From Lachnoclostridium sp. UBA1241 (lineage in GTDB: Bacteria > Bacillota > Clostridia > Lachnospirales > Lachnospiraceae): a stretch of DNA of 13,017 nucleotides. The stretch spans positions 698-13,714 of the forward strand of contig DBWJ01000092.1 of assembly GCA_002308955.1 (NCBI GenBank), written 5' to 3'. The position numbers and the translations under genes are program-made. Below, one piece after another: positions 6,350 through 12,648 of the stretch (within the stretch, counting starts at the first letter, position 1; the number at the start of each line of letters is the position of its first letter). The notes beneath the pieces were generated by a model. That model searched no databases and was not told the origin of the DNA. It saw only the letters and a program-made list of their open reading frames with translations.

Positions 6350-6547
6350 TTAGAAGCCATACTTCTTGTTGAACTTCTCAATCGCGCCGCGTGCCTGTAC
6401 AGCCTTCTTCTGGCCGGTGTAAAAAGCATGGCACTTGGAACAGATTTCCACATGGATCTCAGACTTGGTAGATCCGGTTACGAATTCATTACCGCAGTTG
6501 CAGGTAACCTTTGCCTGATAGTACTTCGGCTGAATTGCTTCCTTCAT
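6350..6547 (-). CDS. rpmE: 50S ribosomal protein L31, zinc-binding type
   Basis: L31 is a small protein of the large subunit that helps bridge the two ribosomal subunits. The preferred start is ATG at 6547, giving 65 residues starting MKEAIQPKYYQAKVTCNCGN. GAGGTGA stands about 5 nt upstream of that ATG. A GTG three codons earlier (6556) is part of this SD and is less likely. The zinc site is visible as C-N-C near the start and CSKCHAFYTG later; all four Cys are present, so this is the zinc (C+) form and not the zinc-free paralogue. The C-terminus GAIEKFNKKYGF is typical. It has its own strong promoter and a leader of about 95 nt. In many Firmicutes it follows rho directly; here about 4.3 kb of other genes lie between. 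Confidence 0.96.
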   Translation of the reverse strand: MKEAIQPKYYQAKVTCNCGNEFVTGSTKSEIHVEICSKCHAFYTGQKKAVQARGAIEKFNKKYGF

Positions 6548-6643
6548 AACGTTCACCTCTCATTTAATCAAATATTATGGTTAGCCGGCCGGCCGAAACC
6601 AGTCGACCTGACATCCGAATCATATGTCCCCCAAAGGGACAGC
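6548..6643 (-). promoter_or_regulatory. Structured 5' leader of rpmE, candidate L31 autoregulatory leader
   Basis: From the predicted start near 6643 to the rpmE ATG there are about 95 nt. On the minus strand GTCCC (6640-6636) pairs with GGGAC (6630-6626), forming a 5-bp hairpin. Further on a GC-rich palindrome GCCGGCCGGC (6584-6593) is enclosed by GGTT/AACC (6600-6597, 6582-6579). Ribosomal protein leaders for L31 have been described in Firmicutes; I cannot confirm a match to that covariance model without a search. Confidence 0.4.
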
Positions 6644-6649
6644 GGACTT

Positions 6650-6678
6650 ATTATAGCATAGCATTTTACGGAATGCAA
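6650..6678 (-). promoter_or_regulatory. Strong sigma-A promoter of rpmE
   Basis: On the minus strand TTGCAT (6678-6673), 17 nt, then TATAAT (6655-6650), preceded by TGC close to an extended -10. A small inverted repeat GCATT/AATGC (6661-6665, 6672-6676) spans the spacer and the edge of the -35 box. It does not resemble a Zur box. The promoter sits 29 nt past the stop of the metallophosphoesterase gene, so rpmE can be transcribed independently of its upstream neighbours. Confidence 0.85.
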
Positions 6679-6706
6679 GTCTTTATTTTTGATAATTTAC
6701 TGCGAT

Positions 6707-7855
6707 TTACCGCTTCTGTTTCACATATATCACGACATACTCCGACACGGTTCCGGTTTTGAAATCGGTCAGGCAGGTCCCCGCGCCGGTCGAGACGATG
6801 AAATCCGTGCCGAAGATCCGTTTCATTCCGTCGCAGAGGTCCACCCGGAACACAAGATCCGGGAAAATCTTCCACATCCAGCGAAGCGGTAACAAAAATC
6901 CGCCGTGGGCATGCCCGCACAGAACCAGATCAACTCCGGCTTCCGCTTCAGCCGTAAAATCATCCGGCTGATGATCCAAAACGATAGTGTAGCAATCCAA
7001 AGAGTCATCCGCAGAGGAACTCACTAGGGCCCATTCCCTGCTCTGCTTCTCATATCGTTTGTAAAGCGTTCTTATGCTGTCCCGTGACACGGAATGGTCC
7101 TTCCTGCCGATGATGCACAGGCCGGTAGCCGAAAGGAAAACTTCATCCGAAAGCACGGTCACGCCGTTCTTTCGAAGCTCCGCGTGCAGTTCTTCGGGCG
7201 TGAACTTCATATCTTCGGAATCGTGATTCCCGCCGATATAGAACACCCCGTATGTCGGTTTCAACTCACCGAGCGCCTCACAGCACCGCACCATCAGGTC
7301 CCTTTTCGTATTAACGTCTGCGAAATCACCGGTTATCACAACTACATCCGGTTTCTCATCGGAAACATGCTTCAGCAGTTTCCGAAAGTCTTTCTCATCA
7401 ATTGTCGTTCCGAGATGAATGTCGGAAAGCTGTACGATGCATAACTGCCCGTTCGGAATCTCTTTCTCCGTGGTCAGCGTATATTCCGTCCGCTTAATCC
7501 GGTTTGCGGTGAAAAGCCCAATCAAAAGGTAGATAAAACAGCCTGAGGCGGCCGCAACGAACACCGGTGCCCGCCCGGACTTCTTTTCCCCTTTCCCCTG
7601 CTCCTTATGCTTTTTCTCATAAGCCGAGCAGATCCCGTCCACGCACATCACACCAACCAGGTACACACCGTAATGCAGCAGAATAATCGGTGCGTTCATT
7701 ATGTGCTTCAGTGTAAATGCGACGAGGAAAAGTGCCGCCAAAGTCACATAAACTATATAAAACACCCGTCCCGTTTTCCTGCGTCTTAAAAGAAGCAGTA
7801 CCATCGCTGATACGGCAAATGTAACAATCAAAATCCCGATCCACACAAAATCCAT
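6707..7855 (-). CDS. Membrane-anchored calcineurin-like metallophosphoesterase (YaeI type)
   Basis: The 382-residue protein has an N-terminal membrane part with hydrophobic segments near 3-23, 31-50, 55-73 and 97-116, and a Lys-rich loop at about 80-95 between the last two. The phosphoesterase domain follows. Its metal-binding motifs are in order: LSDIHLG (D145, H147), VVVITGDFAD (D177), YIGGNHDSE (N210, H211), LDHQPDDF (H295) and VLCGHAHGGF (H315, H317). The set is complete, so a two-metal hydrolase of a phosphoester or pyrophosphate is expected. The substrate is unknown; relatives have been linked to lipid-type substrates at the membrane. AAGGAG precedes ATG 7855 and a near-consensus promoter lies just upstream. 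It is divergent from the 110-aa/DUF2087 pair. No clear terminator separates it from rpmE, which has its own promoter. Confidence 0.92.
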   Translation of the reverse strand: MDFVWIGILIVTFAVSAMVLLLLRRRKTGRVFYIVYVTLAALFLVAFTLKHIMNAPIILLHYGVYLVGVMCVDGICSAYEKKHKEQGKGEKKSGRAPVFVAAASGCFIYLLIGLFTANRIKRTEYTLTTEKEIPNGQLCIVQLSDIHLGTTIDEKDFRKLLKHVSDEKPDVVVITGDFADVNTKRDLMVRCCEALGELKPTYGVFYIGGNHDSEDMKFTPEELHAELRKNGVTVLSDEVFLSATGLCIIGRKDHSVSRDSIRTLYKRYEKQSREWALVSSSADDSLDCYTIVLDHQPDDFTAEAEAGVDLVLCGHAHGGFLLPLRWMWKIFPDLVFRVDLCDGMKRIFGTDFIVSTGAGTCLTDFKTGTVSEYVVIYVKQKR

Positions 7856-7885
7856 TGTACCGGCTCCTTACAAAAACTATAACTA

Positions 7886-7914
7886 ATTATACAATCGCTC
7901 CTTCCCATTCGCAA
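7886..7914 (-). promoter_or_regulatory. Promoter of the metallophosphoesterase gene
   Basis: On the minus strand TTGCGA (7914-7909), 17 nt, then consensus TATAAT (7891-7886). The start codon is about 31 nt downstream of the -10 box, leaving a short leader with AAGGAG. Two ATTCGC copies and one inverted copy lie over and just upstream of the -35 box, where a regulator could bind. Confidence 0.75.
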
Positions 7915-7984
7915 CATATTCGCACGCGAATTTGCAGCGCAAGAAAACAATAAGAATCAAATTGCCCGATTTTCAAAAAACATA

Positions 7985-8013
7985 TTGACAAATATCAATT
8001 TCTCCGCTATTAT
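7985..8013 (+). promoter_or_regulatory. Promoter of the 110-aa gene / DUF2087 regulator unit
   Basis: Consensus TTGACA (7985-7990), 17 nt, then TATTAT (8008-8013). Transcription should start near 8020, giving an 80-nt leader. A palindrome ATTGA/TCAAT overlaps the -35 box and is a possible operator for the ArsR-type protein encoded second in the unit. Confidence 0.75.
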
Positions 8014-8100
8014 CTGTTTTGACATCTATCGAATCAGATTTCGTGAAAGCATAACGGCGATGATAAAATCAAAATATATGGGACGAAAGAAGGAAATACT

Positions 8101-8433
8101 ATGAATCAAGAATCATTTTACAAGTTTCTGGATGAAAAAAAAGAAACCGTAACGAACGAAATCACAGCCCTCTCCGAAGAAGGGCGGGCTGATGAAGCTA
8201 ACATTTTGAAGGCGAAATTCAATGTCTACGACATTGCATGGTCCGTATATGACGCGGCGGCGAAGCAGAACGGAGATATCGGTGTCACATTTGCCGCGCT
8301 TTTCAAGCGGATCACCGACTCCTGGAGAGTTTCGCTTGAGACGGCGAAGGCACACTCCGACGACCGCAAGATTCTGATTGAAGAGGCCAAGCTTTCCGCC
8401 GTTTCGGAAATCGACGCGCTCTTCACCGAGTAA
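8101..8433 (+). CDS. Uncharacterised 110-aa helical protein
   Basis: I do not recognise this protein. It starts at ATG 8101 with GAAGGAAA a few nt upstream and ends at TAA 8431-8433. The composition is charged, with Ala- and Glu-rich stretches and no glycine/proline breaks, so it is probably all alpha-helical and soluble. There is no signal peptide, membrane segment or Cys. The middle has KFNVYDIAWSVYDAAAKQNGDIGVTFAALFKRITDSWRVSLETA, split here only by chemistry and not by a known motif. The next gene, an HTH+DUF2087 regulator, starts 17 nt downstream with its own AGGAGGTG, so the two are almost certainly co-transcribed. The pairing suggests a partner or target of that regulator. No function is assigned. 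Confidence 0.85.
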   Translation: MNQESFYKFLDEKKETVTNEITALSEEGRADEANILKAKFNVYDIAWSVYDAAAKQNGDIGVTFAALFKRITDSWRVSLETAKAHSDDRKILIEEAKLSAVSEIDALFTE

Positions 8434-8450
8434 CGAACAGGAGGTGCCAC

Positions 8451-8999
8451 ATGACTGAGTTGCAAGCCATTACCCTATTCAAATGCCTCGCGGACAAGTC
8501 CCGTATTCAGATTCTGAAGTCCCTCATGGAGGAGGACATGTATGTGGAGCGTCTCGCGGAGCGCCTGAACCTGACGCCCGCCACGATCTCCTTTCACTTA
8601 AAGAAACTGGTGGACGCCGGCGCGGTCACTTCGAGAAAGGAGCAGTATTACACCGTTTACGCCGTGAACGGAGACGTCTTCAACGTCTCGATTCTCGAAA
8701 TCCTGCGTGAGCGGTCCGAGGAAAAGTTCCTTCAGGACGAGCGCGACGAAGCCTATCGCAAGAAGGTGCTCGACGCATTCTTCGAATACGGCAAGCTGAA
8801 AAGCATTCCCGCCCAAAGAAAGAAGGAGCTCATCGTCCTTGAGGAGATTGCGAAAGCATTCGAACCCGGGCGCGACTACACCGAGCGCGAAGTCAACCTG
8901 ATCATCGCCGACTTTCACGATGACTTCTGCACGATCCGCCGCGACATGATATCCGAAGGACTTTTAGAGCGGGACAAGAACATCTACCGGAAGCTTTGA
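8451..8999 (+). CDS. ArsR-type winged-HTH regulator with C-terminal DUF2087
   Basis: This 182-residue protein joins an ArsR-like winged helix (about 5-75) to a DUF2087 domain (about 103-182). The HTH is clear: LFKCLADKSRIQILKSLMEE, then LAERLNLTPATISFHLKKLVDAGAV (recognition helix near 43-53), and a wing with SRKEQYYTVYAVN. The DUF2087 part shows KLKSIPAQRKKELIVLEEIA, FEPGRDYTEREVNLII and the DDFCTIRRDMISEGLLERD segment typical of that domain. The arsenic-type ELCVCDL metal box is absent: the place reads MYVERLAERL and only two Cys exist (12, 160). It is therefore not an obvious metal sensor. A strong AGGAGGTG precedes ATG 8451. It is second in a unit with the 110-aa gene and ends at a terminator shared with the vapC gene. 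Autoregulation is a reasonable guess. Confidence 0.93.
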   Translation: MTELQAITLFKCLADKSRIQILKSLMEEDMYVERLAERLNLTPATISFHLKKLVDAGAVTSRKEQYYTVYAVNGDVFNVSILEILRERSEEKFLQDERDEAYRKKVLDAFFEYGKLKSIPAQRKKELIVLEEIAKAFEPGRDYTEREVNLIIADFHDDFCTIRRDMISEGLLERDKNIYRKL

Positions 9000-9002
9000 A
9001 CG

Positions 9003-9035
9003 AAAAACTGCGATGGCACTTCGTCATCGCAGTTT
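9003..9035. terminator. Shared bidirectional terminator between the DUF2087 gene and the PIN toxin gene
   Basis: An 11-bp stem pairs AAACTGCGATG (9005-9015) with CATCGCAGTTT (9025-9035) around a 9-nt loop. On the minus strand five T residues follow (9007-9003); on the plus strand only TTT then CC. The right arm contains the stop codon of the PIN gene (9026-9024), so this gene ends inside its own terminator. Confidence 0.75.
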
Positions 9036-9449
9036 CCTATTCGTTTGCCTTGCCAGAAACTCTTTCGGGGTAAAAGCGACCACCGCGCTGTTTCTGAAAT
9101 CCTTCACATTTCTCGTAATGATATAATCGGCGTGAATCCGCTTAGCCATGGCTGCCTGGACCGCATCCTCAAAATCATCCCATTTCATACCTGCCGCCGT
9201 GTTTATATCCGCCGCAGTTAAATCCTCAAGCGAAAAGATTAATGATAGTTTTGTCAGCACTTCATGTATCGTTTCGGGCTTCAGTTCCTTTCGCATCACA
9301 TAAACCAGATTGGCAAACGTCAGCGCAGACACACGCCCGTCAAGTAATCCCGTCTCACACATCTTCCAAATCATGGACGAATCTTCAAAATGAGGCTCTC
9401 TTTTCTGAAGAACATCAAGAAGAACGTTCCCGTCAATCAGTAATTTCAT
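9024..9449 (-). CDS. PIN-domain ribonuclease toxin (VapC-like)
   Basis: The 141-residue protein is a PIN nuclease expected to cut RNA and slow growth when free of its antitoxin. The N-terminus MKLLIDGNVLLDVL gives the first acidic residue D6 with N8 and D12. DDFEDAVQAAMAKRIHADYI (91-110) supplies the middle acidic residues and TRNVKDF the last one (D117). The SALTFANLVYVMRKEL segment is typical of the PIN_3-type toxins. All expected acidic positions are present, so the nuclease should be active. The start at 9449 overlaps the antitoxin gene by 17 nt, a common sign of translational coupling that keeps toxin below antitoxin. The target RNA cannot be predicted. Confidence 0.9.
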   Translation of the reverse strand: MKLLIDGNVLLDVLQKREPHFEDSSMIWKMCETGLLDGRVSALTFANLVYVMRKELKPETIHEVLTKLSLIFSLEDLTAADINTAAGMKWDDFEDAVQAAMAKRIHADYIITRNVKDFRNSAVVAFTPKEFLARQTNRKLR

Positions 9450-9681
9450 ACCTCTCTTTCAACCTTTCTTCTCTTTCCCGGTCATCATCCGTCTCCCCCT
9501 TAAGAATGCCGGTAAGGGAATCCGTCAGGTATGATACAACCGCCATCCGGGGAACAAACCTGCCCACTTCCTTGCCGTTCTTCGTGACTATGACCTCGCC
9601 GCCGTTTTGTACCACATTAAGGTACCGCCCGAAATTGTTCTGCATTTCTGTTGCTGTAGCGGTTTCCGTTTTTGTACTCAT
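9433..9681 (-). CDS. Phd/YefM-family antitoxin
   Basis: This 82-residue antitoxin has the Phd/YefM N-terminal DNA-binding fold: ATEMQNNFGRYLNVVQNG, then EVIVTKNGKEVGRFVP (about 10-45). The C-terminal half is highly charged (GETDDDREREERLKERYEITD) and should wrap around and block the PIN toxin. It should also bind its own promoter, with toxin as co-repressor; twin palindromes surround the -10 box just upstream. AGGAG lies about 8 nt before ATG 9681. It is first in a two-gene operon with the toxin. Phd-type antitoxins are often paired with PIN or Doc toxins, so this mix is normal. Confidence 0.92.
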   Translation of the reverse strand: MSTKTETATATEMQNNFGRYLNVVQNGGEVIVTKNGKEVGRFVPRMAVVSYLTDSLTGILKGETDDDREREERLKERYEITD

Positions 9682-9701
9682 GGTATCACTCCTCTCTCGT
9701 A

Positions 9702-9741
9702 TTAGCTAATTTTATTATACCATATTTTAGCTAACATTCAA
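9702..9741 (-). promoter_or_regulatory. Operator-promoter of the Phd/PIN toxin-antitoxin operon
   Basis: On the minus strand TTGAAT (9741-9736), 16 nt, then consensus TATAAT (9719-9714). The 8-bp palindrome TTAGCTAA occurs twice, at 9727-9734 within the promoter spacer and at 9702-9709 over the expected start site, separated by 17 nt. Each copy is self-complementary, so the copies could be two dimer sites on either side of the -10 box. This suits autorepression by the antitoxin. Confidence 0.85.
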
Positions 9742-9762
9742 GATTCTTTATAAAATACGATA

Positions 9763-10959
9763 TCATTTTCCGCCTTGGCGGAACACGCCGTTCTCCCGCT
9801 CGTACCACTCTTTTTCCTCGTCCGTCAGGCTCGCGTAAGGTACGATAAATGAGACGTATTCGTAGTAGTCATAACCCGACACGGTTCCGTCCGGATTCCG
9901 ATGGGTGACCTTGATGATCATGCCGTTCGAATCATATTCGTTCTCCATCTCGGTCCGAAGGGCCATTTCCTCCGCATCAAAGTAATAATCCCGCTCGCGG
10001 ATCAGCCTGCCTCTTTCGTCATAGGTATACTCTTGCGTCTCGGTCCGGGCAGAAGAAAGCTCCGGTTTTGCGTTGAGGTCCCGGCGGATCAGGTTTCCCT
10101 TCTCATCATATTCTTTCCGGATGATATAGAGCGGTGTTTCGCCTTCGTCCAAGTAGTGCGCGTCCTCAATAACCCGGTTTTGGGAGTCGTATTTGAGTGC
10201 ATGCATGCCGGAAACCTCCCCCGTAGCTTCCGAGTAGGTCGTCTCACGGATCAGATTTCCCCGCTCATCATACTCCATCACAGTTCGCGTGTCCCGAATG
10301 CCCGCATTGTTGAACCACTCAATAAGCGTCTGTTTTCCGGTTTCGTCATAGGTGTACTTGATTTGATAGGACGTCGCCGGCGGATTGCCGTACTCCTCCG
10401 TCTCTGAAATCAGAAGGTCATTGTCATCATATTCGTATAAGATTCTGTACACATTGCCCGAGCTGACTGTTCTGCTCTCCGTCAATCTTCCCCGCGAATC
10501 GTAGGTTTTCTCTTCCTCATAATTCGCCCCGTGTGCCGCTGTTGAGACAGTCTGCGACCATACGAGATGATTCTCCGCGTCATAGCGGAATTCCCTCTTC
10601 TGGTCGACTTCACCCTCTTCGTTCATACATAGAAGCTGCGTCATATTGCCGCTTTCATCATACTCGCAGGAGTATGCGCAGTAGGGTAATCCGTTGCGGT
10701 TGAGGTCTATGCTTTTCACCCTCCAGACGTTAACCATATTGACCGACCCTATCGGTCCCGGTCCGTCCGTCGGCTCCGGCGCGTCGGTCGGATGCCCGGC
10801 TACCGCCTGTGTCGGATCCTTGCCGCCGCTTTTTTTATTGTCCTTGCCCTTTCGGAAGATTCCCGCAAGTAACAGGATCTCGGTTATTACCGCAATTCCC
10901 AAAAGGACTCCGATCAGCAGAAGCCATTTGCGGGCTCCGCCTGCTTCTTTGTTACGCAT
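9763..10959 (-). CDS. Membrane-anchored YD-repeat (RHS-type) protein
   Basis: From ATG 10959 the protein has 398 residues; a GTG four codons earlier (10971) is possible, but the GGGAG fits the ATG better (counts here use the longer form). One hydrophobic anchor at about 16-38 sits between basic flanks. A Pro/Thr/Asp/Gly linker at 51-76 is of the kind seen in exported Lachnospiraceae proteins. Then come ten YD repeats (Y-D at 104, 130, 157, 181, 208, 234, 261, 288, 317 and 346), spaced 24-29 residues with consensus Y-D-e-r-G-n/r-L-i. The rest is a short tail with YASLTDEEKEWYEREN. No toxin domain, protease site or lipobox is seen. The repeats should form a beta structure outside the cell. The gene starts 25 nt after the rho stop, so it is probably co-transcribed with rho. 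Function unknown. Confidence 0.85.
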   Translation of the reverse strand: MRNKEAGGARKWLLLIGVLLGIAVITEILLLAGIFRKGKDNKKSGGKDPTQAVAGHPTDAPEPTDGPGPIGSVNMVNVWRVKSIDLNRNGLPYCAYSCEYDESGNMTQLLCMNEEGEVDQKREFRYDAENHLVWSQTVSTAAHGANYEEEKTYDSRGRLTESRTVSSGNVYRILYEYDDNDLLISETEEYGNPPATSYQIKYTYDETGKQTLIEWFNNAGIRDTRTVMEYDERGNLIRETTYSEATGEVSGMHALKYDSQNRVIEDAHYLDEGETPLYIIRKEYDEKGNLIRRDLNAKPELSSARTETQEYTYDERGRLIRERDYYFDAEEMALRTEMENEYDSNGMIIKVTHRNPDGTVSGYDYYEYVSFIVPYASLTDEEKEWYERENGVFRQGGK

Positions 10960-10984
10960 TGGTTCTTCCACTCCCGCTTAATTA

Positions 10985-12502
10985 CTAAAATATTCTTGTC
11001 CGCTTCAGCTGTGTAATGAATTCCGCATTGGAGCGTGTATGTGTGAACATGTTGACGATCTGCTCGGTCGCCTCTTCCGCTCTTGCTCCGCCAAATGCCC
11101 GGCGCATAATCAGATTGGCCTCCTGCTCCACCGGCGAGAGAAGCAGATCCTCTCTTCGGGTGCTGGACTTCGGAAGATCGATTGCCGGGAAAATGCGGCG
11201 TTCGGAAAGCGCGCGGTTCAGCGTCAGTTCCATGTTGCCGGTGCCCTTGAATTCCTCGAATACGACGTCATCCATGCGGCTTCCGGTATCCACAAGGGCT
11301 GTCGCGAGAATCGTCAGGCTGCCGCCCTCCTTCATGCAGCGGGCCGCGCCGAAGAAACGCTTCGGCATGTAAAGCGCTGCAGGGTCAAGACCGCCGGAAA
11401 GCGTACGTCCGCTGGACTGACAGGTAAGGTTGTAGGCTCTCGCAAGACGCGTGATGCTGTCCAAAAGAATAATAACGTCCTTGCCGTATTCCACAAGCCG
11501 CTTCGCGTGCTCCACGGTCATTTCCGAAACACGCTTGTGCTGCTCGGGCGCCTCGTCAAATGTGGAATAAATAATCTCCACATTGTCACCCTTGATGCTG
11601 TCCTTCATATCGGTAACTTCCTCGGGACGCTCGTCGATCAGAAGAATGATCATGTGAAGGTCCGGATTGTTCTTCTGCATGGCTCTCGCAATGTCCTTGA
11701 GGAGCGTCGTTTTACCTGCCTTCGGCGGAGAAACGATCATCCCGCGCTGTCCTTTGCCGATGGGCGAAAGGAGATCGACAATACGTACGGAGGTGGGTCC
11801 TCCGGGTGTTTCAAGACGCAGTCTGTCATGCGGGAATACCGGCGTCAGCTTGTCGAAACGCTTCCGTCTCGCGGACAGCTCCGGATTCTCCCCGTTGATT
11901 TTCGTGATGTAAAGAAGCGCGACGAATTTCTCGGCAGGCGACTTCACCTTCAGATTTCCGCAGATAATGTCACCGGTCGTCAGATTGTAACGCTTGATCA
12001 GCGCCGGAGACACATACACATCATCCGGTCCCGGAAGATAGTTCTCGTTTCGGATAAAACCGAAAGACTGCTCGGCCGCAATCTCGAGAATGCCGCACTT
12101 CGAGATGCCGCTGTCAAGCTGCGCGTTCTCTCCCGCAGGTGCGCTCTGCCTCTGGATCATCGACGGGTCGCCGACGGTACGGCGGATCACCTGGGCAGGC
12201 TGCGTCGGCCGTGCCGCGTAGTGTTGGGGCTGTGCAGGTCTCTCCTGCCGCGCCGGGGTGGGTCTTTCCGTACTAACAGGACGTACTGCCTCCGAGGGTT
12301 TCTCTTCTTTCACCGGGCGTGCGGTCTCCGCGGGTCTTGCAGTTTCTGCGGGTTTTGCGGTCTCTGCGGGCTTTACGGGCGCCTTAACAGGAGCCAGTGC
12401 CGCAACGAGCTCGCTCTTTTTCATGCTGCTGTAACCGTTAATGCCTTTTTCTTTTGCCATTTGCCGAAGTTCGGAAACGGACAGGCTGTTCAATTCTTCC
12501 AT
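10985..12502 (-). CDS. rho: Transcription termination factor Rho
   Basis: Rho is a hexameric RNA-dependent ATPase that pulls RNA from transcribing RNA polymerase. The preferred start is ATG 12502 (505 residues): AGGAGG (12507-12512) stands 4 nt upstream and the protein then starts MEELNSLSVSELRQMAKEKG. A TTG start at 12523 would place this SD inside the gene. A Rho_N helix region is followed by a proline/basic insertion of about 75 residues. Then comes the RNA-binding cold-shock-like domain (GILEIAAEQSFGFIRNENY, DDVYVSPALIKRYNLTTGD). The ATPase domain has Walker A SPPKAGKTT, Walker B IILLIDERPEEV, RLARAYN, the GGLDPAALYMPKRFFGAAR region and TGNMELTLNRALSERRIFPAID. The stop codon is TAG. It lies downstream of rpoC behind a terminator. 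No clear promoter of its own was seen. Confidence 0.97.
   Translation of the reverse strand: MEELNSLSVSELRQMAKEKGINGYSSMKKSELVAALAPVKAPVKPAETAKPAETARPAETARPVKEEKPSEAVRPVSTERPTPARQERPAQPQHYAARPTQPAQVIRRTVGDPSMIQRQSAPAGENAQLDSGISKCGILEIAAEQSFGFIRNENYLPGPDDVYVSPALIKRYNLTTGDIICGNLKVKSPAEKFVALLYITKINGENPELSARRKRFDKLTPVFPHDRLRLETPGGPTSVRIVDLLSPIGKGQRGMIVSPPKAGKTTLLKDIARAMQKNNPDLHMIILLIDERPEEVTDMKDSIKGDNVEIIYSTFDEAPEQHKRVSEMTVEHAKRLVEYGKDVIILLDSITRLARAYNLTCQSSGRTLSGGLDPAALYMPKRFFGAARCMKEGGSLTILATALVDTGSRMDDVVFEEFKGTGNMELTLNRALSERRIFPAIDLPKSSTRREDLLLSPVEQEANLIMRRAFGGARAEEATEQIVNMFTHTRSNAEFITQLKRTRIF
12239..12373 (-). repeat. Hexapeptide repeats in the Rho N-terminal insertion
   Basis: The encoded segment follows a K/R-P-x-x-x-x pattern: KPAETA, KPAETA, RPAETA, RPVKEE, KPSEAV, RPVSTE, then RPTPARQE and RP. 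The first copies are nearly identical, with a repeat unit of 18 nt on the minus strand, so they look like recent tandem duplications. Later copies have drifted. The segment is positively charged and should be disordered. Confidence 0.85.
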
Positions 12503-12591
12503 GAAACCTCCTGATTGCATCAATTATTCAATTCTAATACCGGAAAATGTAATGGATATCTTTGGAAAATAAAAAAGAAATAAGAAATTTG

Positions 12592-12626
12592 AAAAAATCA
12601 CGGGGGCAGGAGCTCCTGCCCCCGTG
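12592..12626 (-). terminator. Strong Rho-independent terminator after rpoC
   Basis: A perfect inverted repeat of two 14-nt arms, 12599-12612 and 12613-12626, starts CACGGGGGCAGGAG. Only the central few bases form the loop. On the minus strand it is followed by A and six T residues (12597-12592). It lies 22 nt past the rpoC stop and separates rpoC from rho. Confidence 0.93.
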
Positions 12627-12648
12627 CGGTTTGGCTTTCGGACTCTGA

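Larger units (their letters stand above)
7856..8100. other. Divergent regulatory region between the metallophosphoesterase and the 110-aa gene
   Basis: This 245-nt AT-rich gap holds one promoter on each strand (7886-7914 minus, 7985-8013 plus). It also holds a cluster of ATTCGC repeats (7907-7931) and a small palindrome over the plus-strand -35 box: ATTGA (7984-7988) with TCAAT (7995-7999). No open frame of note lies in it. Confidence 0.6.

Noticed and set aside
6650..6678. Zur operator at the rpmE promoter
   Set aside because: The GCATT/AATGC repeat does not match a Zur box, and this L31 is the Cys-containing form, which is not usually Zur-controlled.
8451..8999. Arsenic or zinc sensor of the ArsR family
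   Set aside because: The Cys-based metal motif is absent, no metal transport or resistance gene is nearby, and the C-terminus is DUF2087.
9771..9782. CCGCC/GGCGG hairpin as terminator for the YD-repeat gene
   Set aside because: It lies within the last codons and is followed by AAAATG on the transcribed strand, with no T run.
9763..10959. RHS polymorphic toxin
   Set aside because: Only about 400 residues, no core protease motif, no C-terminal toxin domain and no immunity gene after it.
11039..12514. A 491-codon open frame on the plus strand opposite rho
   Set aside because: It is the antisense of a well-conserved Rho gene; its product has no recognisable domain and its length follows from the codon use of rho.
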